From Syntrophomonadaceae bacterium (GTDB lineage Bacteria > Bacillota > Syntrophomonadia > Syntrophomonadales > Syntrophomonadaceae): a stretch of 5,290 nt of DNA. Position numbers and translations under genes: made by a program. The stretch lies in assembly GCA_031265005.1 (NCBI GenBank), contig JAISDD010000263.1, forward strand, positions 1 through 5,290. The letters are read 5' to 3'. The notes beneath the pieces are model-generated. The model saw only the letters and a program-made list of their open reading frames with translations, was not told where the DNA came from and did no database searches. Shown one piece after another: positions 1 through 5,290 of the stretch; position 1 is the first letter of the stretch, and each line of letters opens with the position of its first letter.

Positions 1-1
1 T

Positions 2-1246
2 ACCTCGCCCGCTCTGATAGGCGGCGGCTACAGCGAAAATACTGATAACGACATTTTACGGTATGGGAGCAGTGACGCCTTCTTACCTGGTTCATCCATT
101 GCTGGGGTTCTGCGCTCGTTGTGTCCGGACGAGGTGGCCCTGTTCGGTGGACAGGACAATATCAGCCCACTCTGGGTCTTTGACTCCGCCTTGAATAATG
201 TAACGGTTATCGAGCTTTACGGTGTTGCTCTTGACCGTGAGAACAAAGTTGCTTTGGAACAAAAAAAATACGACTATGAAGCCATATCCACAGGCGCGGG
301 CTTTACTATAAGGCTGCTTTTGACCATCAGAAAAGGAGATACGAGCAAAGATTTTGAGGGCTTGCTGAAAAAGATTGTCGGCGCGATAAAATCCGGCAAT
401 GTTGCTTTTGGCGCAAAGACAAGGCGTGGATTCGGCTGGGTGAGCTGTATCTCTGCTGTTAAACGCGAGTTTGACTTGTCCCCTGGAAACGCTGCCGCAC
501 TCCGCGAATGGATTGGTTTTGATTGGGAAAATGCAGACGGTTGGAGCGATGCAGAAGGCGAAGATTTTAGTTCTCTTTTGGAAACTATGACCGTCAAGCT
601 CGCCCTAAGCGGCAGCATTATGATACAATACCGGCACAATATCTATGAAGACTTAGGCGCTAATGAGAAAGTCCCTGACTATAAGCATATCTCAATTGGC
701 GGAAAACCCGTAATTCTTGGCACATCTTGGGCTGGCGCTATTAGTTCCGGCCTGTACCGCTTGCTTAAACCAAGATATCCGGGAAAAATAGGCTCTTACC
801 TTTACGATGTGTTTGGCTATAACCCGGAAAGCGGCGAAAATGGCACAGACGACGATATGCGCGTTTCCCAAATCACATTTGGCGCATCGACCTTAACGGC
901 GACTAACCTTACGACCGATGGCTACCGCAGTATAACCCGCGTGAAAATTGACCGTTTCTCTGGCGGCGCGGCTGACGGGGCGCTGTTTTGTGAGAAACCC
1001 TGGTATGGCGGTGAAACCGCGCTCGAAATGCGTTATCCCGCCAACCGCGACGATGACATAAAAGAATTGCTTTTTCTCGCTTTTGAATGCATAGACAAAG
1101 GCATTTTCCAAGTTGGGGGCGAAGGCTCCATAGGGCGAGGTTTTTTCAAAATAATGGCAATAAACGGCAATCCGCCGGAAGCGGTTTTAGGTAATCCTAA
1201 ACAAGCCCTCGCGGAAGCTATACAGAGAGCAGGCGCAACGGAATGA
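2..1246 (+). CDS. cas7-2x: Type III-D CRISPR double-RAMP protein (Cas7-2x / tandem Csm3-like), 5' partial
   Basis: The frame is open from base 2, so the gene begins left of the window; 414 residues are visible and probably only 10-20 are missing. Two RAMP (Cas7) domains lie in tandem. Domain 1 has a glycine-rich start (SPALIGGG, residues 2-9), the backbone motif PGSSIAGVLRS (29-39) and a glycine-rich loop FGAKTRRGFG (136-145). Domain 2 starts near residue 195, carries GTSWAGA in place of the usual PGTSWAGA, the type III signature VKIDRFSGGAADGALF (about 314-329), and a final loop GGEGSIGRGFF (about 372-382). Aspartates D15/D17 in domain 1 and D217/D226 in domain 2 sit in the loops where Csm3/Cmr4 relatives hold the RNA-cleaving Asp. 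By family knowledge the protein forms two backbone subunits on the crRNA and cuts target RNA. A TTG within the motif region (119) is not a credible start because the domain extends upstream of it. The stop overlaps csx19 by ATGA. The family call is firm; the exact subtype label is inferred from the neighbours. Confidence 0.86.
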   Translation, partial: TSPALIGGGYSENTDNDILRYGSSDAFLPGSSIAGVLRSLCPDEVALFGGQDNISPLWVFDSALNNVTVIELYGVALDRENKVALEQKKYDYEAISTGAGFTIRLLLTIRKGDTSKDFEGLLKKIVGAIKSGNVAFGAKTRRGFGWVSCISAVKREFDLSPGNAAALREWIGFDWENADGWSDAEGEDFSSLLETMTVKLALSGSIMIQYRHNIYEDLGANEKVPDYKHISIGGKPVILGTSWAGAISSGLYRLLKPRYPGKIGSYLYDVFGYNPESGENGTDDDMRVSQITFGASTLTATNLTTDGYRSITRVKIDRFSGGAADGALFCEKPWYGGETALEMRYPANRDDDIKELLFLAFECIDKGIFQVGGEGSIGRGFFKIMAINGNPPEAVLGNPKQALAEAIQRAGATE

Positions 1247-1788
1247 AAATAAACTACGAAACAATCAAAGCTGCATTTCCCGGTAAGGCCTGGGCCTACG
1301 CCGAGCAGATTGACAGCATAAAAATCGGCAAGTGGGACGGAAAGGCGTTTAGGTTCGCCGAACCGCTTGCTGAGCAATATCTCCTTGAGCTACGCGTTTT
1401 TGACGGCGTCCGGGAATTGAAATTTACAGGCGATAATCGCCGTGACACGGCAGAATATGCCGCCGCTGATTTCATTCCCGAACTTGCGAATGCGCAGTAC
1501 TTTATGTATGGAGAACACAGCGAAATTTGCGGCGAGTACACAAAGTTATGGGAAGAACGCGGCGGCGCGATATTTTTCCCTGCCAAACTGGATTTCCCCG
1601 AGGGGCAAACCGGACTAAAGCTCGGGATAAGAAACTTCGTTCGATATAATCCTATTCCTGTCCTTCCAAATTCCCCAAACGTTGATTATTTTTATGGACT
1701 TGCTACAAGCGGCGCGGGTGCGCTGGAAGTGATAGACTACGCGTATACTGGATTCTACTATAATAATGGAAAGGCGGTGGAGCTATGA
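1243..1788 (+). CDS. csx19: Csx19-family type III-D CRISPR-associated protein (TIGR03984-like)
   Basis: A 181-residue protein, the usual size for Csx19. It is not a RAMP: there is no PGSS motif or glycine-rich loop. The order of features matches the Csx19 family as I know it: an N-terminal segment with a strand LLELRVFDGVRELKF (about 47-61), a central AQYFMYGE turn (about 84-91), an ERGGAIFFPAKL strand (about 105-116), then RNFVRYN (about 130-136), ending in the DYFYGLA strand (about 148-154). No catalytic motif, signal peptide or membrane segment is visible. In III-D complexes Csx19 is a subunit without known enzymatic activity. The ATG at 1243 overlaps the preceding stop (ATGA) and has only a weak Shine-Dalgarno, which fits translation by re-initiation. 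Its stop overlaps the next start the same way. Sequence identity in this family is low, so the call depends partly on its position between two type III-D RAMP genes. Confidence 0.75.
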   Translation: MKINYETIKAAFPGKAWAYAEQIDSIKIGKWDGKAFRFAEPLAEQYLLELRVFDGVRELKFTGDNRRDTAEYAAADFIPELANAQYFMYGEHSEICGEYTKLWEERGGAIFFPAKLDFPEGQTGLKLGIRNFVRYNPIPVLPNSPNVDYFYGLATSGAGALEVIDYAYTGFYYNNGKAVEL

Positions 1789-3929
1789 ACAGAAATTATC
1801 GCGAAAACAATAAAATTACCATACAAACAGAGGATTTCGTCAATCCGTATAATTTTGTTTCATTGCCCAGTAAATGCAATAAATCTGTTAATGTCGCTAC
1901 GAATTTACATAACGATAATGAAGAAAGGTTTAGCGGCTCTATTTACGCCGCCCTTGAAACTTTGACGCCTCTCTTTATTCCCAACACTTCTTCAAACAGT
2001 GTGTTTCCTCCATATTTTTTTCATAACGGGAATAATGAAGCCGAAATAAATTCGTTCGATTTTTTCAGCTACGAAATATTACCGCAGCAGACTGATCTAA
2101 GTGAAGTATACGCGCGTCCTGTGATTCCCGGTTCTTCTATTCGCGGCGCCATAAGGTCTGCTTATGAGGCAGTTACCAACAGTTGCCTTTCGTCGTGCGA
2201 TGATGAAGACCTTATATTCTACCGCCGCACAACTGTTCCCAAGACGAACTGCGGGCTACTCGCTAAAACTGCGAATGGGTATGTAATAACAGAGGCTGAG
2301 AAGATAATGTTGAACACCGCAGGTTATCACGGCAAAACCCATAGCTTTGGTACTGCTTTTGTACGCACGAACGACTCAATAAATATTGGCGGCAGCGTCA
2401 AAATAACGGGAGATAGTGTTTTTGTCGCTACTACAAACAATACATTTAATACTTCAAGAGGTTTTGTCACTGGGCTTTATGGCGTACAGGATTTATCTGA
2501 TGTTTCCGCGGTAGGATACCATAGCGGCATCCTTTTCCTCGGTGAGAGATTCCAAAGAAAACACCACGACGCTGTGTTCATTAGAGGCACAAACTCATTC
2601 CCCATCGAACCCGAAGATTATGAGCGGTTTTTCAAGGTATGGGAGCAATATCAAGCGGATTCTCCCGGCTCATATCCTAATTACATTACCTTAAATGAGA
2701 TCCCGGTCTATTTTGGAAAGGTGGGCGGCACTGTTTACATTACGCCTGCTTGCATTTCCAAGGAAGTGTTCGACGCCAAGTTTGCGGCTTTGCTCGGAAA
2801 TCACAAACCCTGTGCGTCTGCTGCTGATGAAATATGTCCAGCTTGTGCGTTGTTTGGAATGGTCAGCAAAGATAGCTACGGTGCGCTGGCTTCGCGAGTC
2901 ATGTTCCAAGACGCCTTGCCCGACAATTTCGATTACGCTAATGCAGCGGATTTCTATGAAAAACCACGCCAGTTGCCGATACTAGGCACGCCGAAGATTT
3001 CCGCCACCGAGTTCTATACCGAAGATTATACTGACATCTACAAAGTATGGAATTATGACTATGGAATCAAGAAGACAAATGGAGAATCCGAGCGGTTTAC
3101 GCCTAAGCTGCGGGGCAGGAAGTTTTACTGGCATAAAAAGAGCCTCACCAGCGCCGCCCAAGGCGACAGGGCTGATTTGACGGCAAGGATAAGAGCAGTC
3201 AGCGCCAACAAGAAATTTCGTTTTGAGATTGCCTTTAACAGGCTGACCAAACCTGAACTGGACAGCTTGCTTTGGGTACTGACTTTTGGCGACAAGAATA
3301 ACATTCACGCGCACAAACTCGGACATGGTAAGCCTGTTGGTTACGGCAGCGTGAGGTATACCGTAGATAGCGTCACTTTATATGATTTGCAGGAAGATTT
3401 GACTATCAATCCTGTCGCTTATTTGTTTGGGACGTATGATGCAAAATTCGTAAAATCCGTACCTGCTGATTATTTAAGGCTGACTGATTTTGCAAATGCC
3501 CCTAAGAATATATCGTATCCAAATGGGACTAGAGGGAAAAGTAGCGGAGTATACCAGTGGTTCGGGTTAAATAAAGGCAATATGAACCGCCTTGAATTCC
3601 AACAGGTGCTAGCTAGACCGAGCGAGATAAAGCGCCAAACAGAATTTCCCTCTCAGACTTCACCCGTTGGCGAGATTAGGAATCAACGTGAAGCGGAGCG
3701 AGCGGTGAGGACAAGAAGGAGGACAAGTTATGACCGCGACAAAATCAAGAGAGCGCTGGGGAATTATCAGTTAAACTTTCAATCACGCAAACTGCTTGAA
3801 AATTTCCTGGCGAACTACGAAGCCGACCCTGATTACTATAAGGATTTCAAAGGAATGTACGAAAGCGTAAAGGAGAAATATAAGAAGAGAAATGAGGCAA
3901 ACGCTGATTTTTTTCCTGTCCGACTATAG
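1785..3929 (+). CDS. TIGR03986-type CRISPR RAMP protein (Cas7 with large insertion, type III-D)
   Basis: A 714-residue single-domain RAMP split by a long insertion. The N-terminal FVNPYNFVSL (18-27) is the family's opening signature. The RAMP backbone motif PGSSIRGAIRS is at 115-125, followed by a Cys/Asp-rich stretch ending in RR. The insertion spans roughly 150-335. A potential zinc site follows, H340-x2-C343-x7-C351-x2-C354, running into ALFGMVSK. RGRKFYWH (443-450), another hallmark, comes next, and the RAMP fold closes with a glycine-rich loop, LGHGKPVGYGS (512-522). After about residue 600 comes a very basic, probably helical tail, including RTRRR, of about 100 residues. By homology this is the terminal Cas7-like subunit of a III-D complex, equivalent to the Cas7-insertion subunit of III-D2 and to the fourth Cas7 of the III-E Cas7-11 fusion. 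The start overlaps csx19 (ATGA); the 3' end overlaps the CARF-like ORF by 38 bases. I am confident of the family and less so of the role of the tail. Confidence 0.85.
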   Translation: MNRNYRENNKITIQTEDFVNPYNFVSLPSKCNKSVNVATNLHNDNEERFSGSIYAALETLTPLFIPNTSSNSVFPPYFFHNGNNEAEINSFDFFSYEILPQQTDLSEVYARPVIPGSSIRGAIRSAYEAVTNSCLSSCDDEDLIFYRRTTVPKTNCGLLAKTANGYVITEAEKIMLNTAGYHGKTHSFGTAFVRTNDSINIGGSVKITGDSVFVATTNNTFNTSRGFVTGLYGVQDLSDVSAVGYHSGILFLGERFQRKHHDAVFIRGTNSFPIEPEDYERFFKVWEQYQADSPGSYPNYITLNEIPVYFGKVGGTVYITPACISKEVFDAKFAALLGNHKPCASAADEICPACALFGMVSKDSYGALASRVMFQDALPDNFDYANAADFYEKPRQLPILGTPKISATEFYTEDYTDIYKVWNYDYGIKKTNGESERFTPKLRGRKFYWHKKSLTSAAQGDRADLTARIRAVSANKKFRFEIAFNRLTKPELDSLLWVLTFGDKNNIHAHKLGHGKPVGYGSVRYTVDSVTLYDLQEDLTINPVAYLFGTYDAKFVKSVPADYLRLTDFANAPKNISYPNGTRGKSSGVYQWFGLNKGNMNRLEFQQVLARPSEIKRQTEFPSQTSPVGEIRNQREAERAVRTRRRTSYDRDKIKRALGNYQLNFQSRKLLENFLANYEADPDYYKDFKGMYESVKEKYKKRNEANADFFPVRL

Positions 3930-4128
3930 AGGGCAGTTGGAAGCCGAATATAAGACCGACCGCGCTTTCAGCGTCACGGGGGTGCAAACCAGCGAAGCTT
4001 CCGTGCGCTACGCTATAAAACGGTTTGCCGAAAAAGGCAATGAACTCGCTGGGATAGTCGCGTTTACCCTGGTCAGAAACAGCCGTAATGTTAGGAGCGA
4101 AAGCAAAGGAGGCGAGGTTTTCCCATGA
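3892..4128 (+). CDS. Short CARF-like ORF, probably a truncated CRISPR CARF effector
   Basis: A 78-residue ORF in a different frame from both neighbours. It opens with a hydrophobic strand and turn, TLIFFLSDYRG (4-14). A segment VTGVQTSEASVRYAI follows (28-42), resembling the T-N-E-A helix of CARF domains in Csm6/Csx1-type proteins. A second strand, LAGIVAFTLV, is at 52-61. Residues 62-78 are charged and look like read-through rather than fold. A CARF domain needs well over 100 residues, and CARF effectors add a nuclease domain, so at least half the ligand-binding domain and any effector domain are missing. The ORF overlaps the large RAMP gene by 38 bases and cas6 by ATGA. Weak Shine-Dalgarno candidates are AGGAG at 3871-3875 and the purine run just before the start. 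The most likely reading is an internal deletion that kept the 5' end in place and so preserved coupling to cas6. A genuine small protein is possible. The CARF assignment rests on a short stretch and is moderate. Confidence 0.5.
   Translation: MRQTLIFFLSDYRGQLEAEYKTDRAFSVTGVQTSEASVRYAIKRFAEKGNELAGIVAFTLVRNSRNVRSESKGGEVFP
4105..4112 (+). promoter_or_regulatory. Shine-Dalgarno for cas6
   Basis: AAAGGAGG lies 12 bases before the cas6 ATG, longer than the usual spacing. A second purine group (GAGG, 4113-4116 region) is closer. The site lies inside the CARF-like ORF. It supports the ATG at 4125 as the cas6 start and suggests cas6 can be initiated independently as well as by coupling. Confidence 0.5.
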
Positions 4129-4982
4129 ACTCTCTTCGTCTCGCCAAGCACCGTTTCACGCTTCGTTTCAAATCCGATACTATTTTGCCGTCATTTATCG
4201 GCAACACCATTCGCGGGGCGCTTGGCCGCGCTCTGTATGAGGATAATAGTTGGTTCGCGGAGGAGTTGCAGTGTGCTTGCTGCTGCGCCGAGCTTCGCGA
4301 ATACAACAGCTATACTTACGGGTACTGTAACAATTGTGCTTATGGAAGTATTTTCAAGTCAAGCAGCGTCGTCAGTATTCCCAACCCTTACACGATTTCT
4401 GTGCCATACCCAGCGAAGATGGACTACAGAAGCGGTGACGAACTGATGTTTTTCATCACGCTGTTCGGGTCTGCCTGTGACTTTGGAACGAATGTGATAA
4501 CTGCCGCAAAAAATATGTGCAAGGGAAAAATCACGGACTGTGTATGTGACTATGAAGGAACGGAATACGAAAGGGTGTGGAGCGATGGCGGGGCCGAAAG
4601 CATACCGTACTGCGGCAAACTGACCATTAACTTTATCACCCCCACGGAAATATTAAGCAGCAAAAAACCGGTGACGGAGGTTCCATTTGCCGCGCTTATT
4701 GACACTTTGTTCGGCAGAATTGGCGACATAATCGACAATTACACCAACGGCAAGTTTATAATCCCCTATAAACTTATCGCCCATAAACCGTACATTACAA
4801 CTAAAACCAAGCTAAGGCCTACGTATTTCCAAACAAGTGGGCAACCGATACGGGGGTTTTTAGGCTCGGTAACGTATTTCGGCGACGTAACGCACTATCT
4901 TCCATACATCGACCTTGGCAGTCAAATCCATATTGGCAAGAAAACTACCCGCGCCTGCGGGGAATACAACTTTGAAATCTGA
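4125..4982 (+). CDS. cas6: Cas6-family CRISPR pre-crRNA endoribonuclease (PF10040-like)
   Basis: A 285-residue protein of normal length for the PF10040 Cas6 group. The N-terminus has the RAMP strand HRFTLRF (9-15) followed by the conserved FIGNTIRGALGRAL helix (about 24-37). A cysteine cluster follows (C50, C52, C53, C54, then C68-x2-C71) leading into AYGSIF, at the place where this family often has a Cys-rich, probably zinc-binding, segment. PYTISVPYP (about 88-96) and ELMFFITLFG (about 106-115) follow the usual order. The C-terminal domain has RGFLGSVTYFGD (about 243-254) and the glycine-rich end IHIGKKTTRACGEY (268-281). By family knowledge the enzyme cleaves the CRISPR repeat RNA to release crRNAs, without metal; H9 or H269 are candidates for a catalytic role, but Cas6 active sites vary and this is a guess. 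It is the last intact gene of the operon. Confidence 0.87.
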   Translation: MNSLRLAKHRFTLRFKSDTILPSFIGNTIRGALGRALYEDNSWFAEELQCACCCAELREYNSYTYGYCNNCAYGSIFKSSSVVSIPNPYTISVPYPAKMDYRSGDELMFFITLFGSACDFGTNVITAAKNMCKGKITDCVCDYEGTEYERVWSDGGAESIPYCGKLTINFITPTEILSSKKPVTEVPFAALIDTLFGRIGDIIDNYTNGKFIIPYKLIAHKPYITTKTKLRPTYFQTSGQPIRGFLGSVTYFGDVTHYLPYIDLGSQIHIGKKTTRACGEYNFEI

Positions 4983-5112
4983 GTAGAAAATTTGAAAGGA
5001 ATGATGCCAGAAAAAGTATATATTGCTCTAAAAAATCATCACGCCGCCGACCGGCCGAAAGCTCGCAAACCGCGTCAAGATAGCTCTCCAGCGTAAACGA
5101 CAACTTATCCAT
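4945..5112 (-). pseudogene. Truncated N-terminus resembling a DtxR/MntR-type metalloregulator
   Basis: A 55-codon minus-strand ORF starts at ATG 5112-5110, overlapping the AraC-family gene's stop by 8 bases, with a perfect AGGAGG 7 bases upstream. The first residues, LSFTLESYLDAVCELSAG (4-21), match the pattern of the first helix of DtxR-family repressors (S-x-E-x-YL-x-x-I-x-x-L). The expected DNA-binding helix does not follow. From about residue 22 the frame reads RRRDDFLEQY, then a hydrophobic stretch, and finally runs antisense into the last 38 bases of cas6. The 5' end therefore looks like a real, coupled gene whose remainder has been replaced by CRISPR-locus DNA. The DtxR assignment rests on ~20 residues and is tentative; the observation that a gene start is cut off is firmer. 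Confidence 0.42.
5001..5096 (+). pseudogene. Possible start of a lost downstream operon gene (fragment)
   Basis: A 31-codon ORF starts 18 bases after the cas6 stop with two ATG codons in a row and AAAGGA immediately before them. The first ~12 residues (MMPEKVYIALKN) look like a protein N-terminus with a first beta strand. The rest is Pro/Arg/Lys/Ala-rich, lies antisense to a minus-strand gene, and looks like read-through. I do not recognise a family. The Shine-Dalgarno is very close to the start (0 or 3 bases), which weakens the case. Chance cannot be excluded. Confidence 0.22.
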
Positions 5113-5290
5113 GCAGATTCCTCCTATATATTTGGGGGGTTATGCCATAAGTGTTTTTGAAGATTTCCGCGAAACGTCCGGGGTTCTTGCAGCCGATTTC
5201 TTTCGCGACGATATAAAGCGGAGCTTCCGTGTGTTCGACCAAATCCAGCGCCTTTGCCATGCGGACGGCACTGAGATACTCATGGAGGGT
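5105..5290 (-). CDS. AraC-family transcriptional regulator, C-terminal part (5' partial)
   Basis: The last 61 codons of a minus-strand gene that continues beyond the right edge of the window. The protein shows the end of the AraC/XylS DNA-binding domain: a linking helix (YLSAVRMAKALDLV), then the second helix-turn-helix, with VAKEIGCKNPGRFAEIFKNT and the family's closing pattern GITPQIYRR. The ligand-binding N-terminal domain is out of view, so the signal it senses is unknown. Its stop overlaps the start of the next minus-strand gene by 8 bases, showing they formed an operon. If that gene is a DtxR-type repressor, a role in metal or siderophore control is plausible, as in PchR-like regulators, but this is inference. 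It converges on the CRISPR operon and probably has no functional link with it. Confidence 0.85.
   Translation of the reverse strand, partial: TLHEYLSAVRMAKALDLVEHTEAPLYIVAKEIGCKNPGRFAEIFKNTYGITPQIYRRNLHG
5120..5125 (-). promoter_or_regulatory. Shine-Dalgarno of the truncated minus-strand gene
   Basis: AGGAGG on the minus strand, within the last codons of the AraC-family gene, with 7 bases to the ATG at 5112. The ideal sequence and spacing are the main reason to treat the ATG at 5112 as a true gene start, not a chance ORF. Confidence 0.6.

Noticed and set aside
261..268. Run of eight A in the double-RAMP gene, as a slippage or frameshift site
   Set aside because: The frame is intact and the domain continues normally across it; nothing supports programmed frameshifting.
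274..639. Minus-strand ORF of 121 residues inside the double-RAMP gene
   Set aside because: Antisense to a gene with clear family motifs; low-complexity Ser/Pro/Lys composition and no recognisable domain.
1033..1586. Minus-strand ORFs of 114 and 96 residues over the end of the double RAMP and csx19
   Set aside because: Shadows of the real frames; composition matches reverse reading and no motifs are seen.
2691..3326. Overlapping + and minus-strand ORFs inside the large RAMP gene
   Set aside because: The real frame here carries the Cys site, GRKFYWH and the glycine-rich loop; the alternatives have no motifs.
4091..4738. ORFs in other frames within cas6, including a 74-residue + strand ORF
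   Set aside because: The cas6 frame is conserved along its length; these are antisense or out-of-frame.
4983..5104. Terminator, transposon end or CRISPR repeat between cas6 and the AraC-family gene
   Set aside because: The GC-rich palindrome near 5045-5056 is short and has no T-run on either strand; no direct repeats and no paired inverted repeats were found.
1..5290. CRISPR array, tRNA or rRNA in the window
   Set aside because: No evenly spaced repeats or RNA-gene motifs were seen; almost all the sequence is coding.

Overview
The window covers most of a type III CRISPR-Cas effector operon on the + strand (2-4982). It is followed by a short scarred junction (about 4983-5112) and the end of a minus-strand regulator gene (5105-5290). 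The effector genes match the subtype III-D gene set: a tandem double-RAMP protein (Cas7-2x type), a Csx19-family protein, a long RAMP protein of the TIGR03986 / Cas7-with-insertion type, a short CARF-like fragment, and a Cas6 pre-crRNA processing endoribonuclease. Product calls rest on family motifs read by eye: RAMP P-G-S/T-S loops, glycine-rich loops, the IDRFSGGAADGALF signature, the PYNF and GRKFYWH signatures, and the Cas6 C-terminal HIGK loop.

Layout. 2-1246 is the double RAMP, cut by the left edge of the window. 1243-1788 is csx19, joined to its neighbours on both sides by ATGA stop/start overlaps. 1785-3929 is the large RAMP. 3892-4128 is a 78-residue ORF that looks like the first part of a CARF domain and stops where the rest should begin. 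4125-4982 is cas6, again overlapping by ATGA. All five ORFs overlap, so this is one translationally coupled transcription unit. Cas10 and the Cas5/Cas7-Cas5-Cas11 (Csx10-like) subunit needed for a complete III-D complex are not in the window and would be expected upstream. No CRISPR repeats, cas1, cas2 or RT genes are present.

How the genes would work together. Cas6 would cut the CRISPR transcript. The double RAMP and the large RAMP would form the backbone on the crRNA, with RNA-cleaving aspartates in the double RAMP. Csx19 would be an accessory structural subunit. The CARF fragment suggests a cyclic-oligoadenylate-responsive effector that was once encoded inside the operon and has lost its effector half.

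Right flank. On the minus strand the C-terminal helix-turn-helix of an AraC-family regulator ends at 5105. A second gene with a perfect Shine-Dalgarno begins over its stop codon. Its first ~20 residues resemble the start of a DtxR/MntR-type metalloregulator, after which the resemblance ends and the frame runs into the 3' end of cas6. On the + strand a possible gene start at 5001 fades out at about the same place. The simplest reading is a recombination breakpoint near 5036-5050 joining the CRISPR module to an AraC-DtxR locus, though an assembly chimera is not excluded.

Organism. AGGAGG Shine-Dalgarno sites, moderate GC and an AraC/DtxR-like pair fit an anaerobic Firmicute (Clostridia-like), possibly from a metagenome. 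This is inference only.
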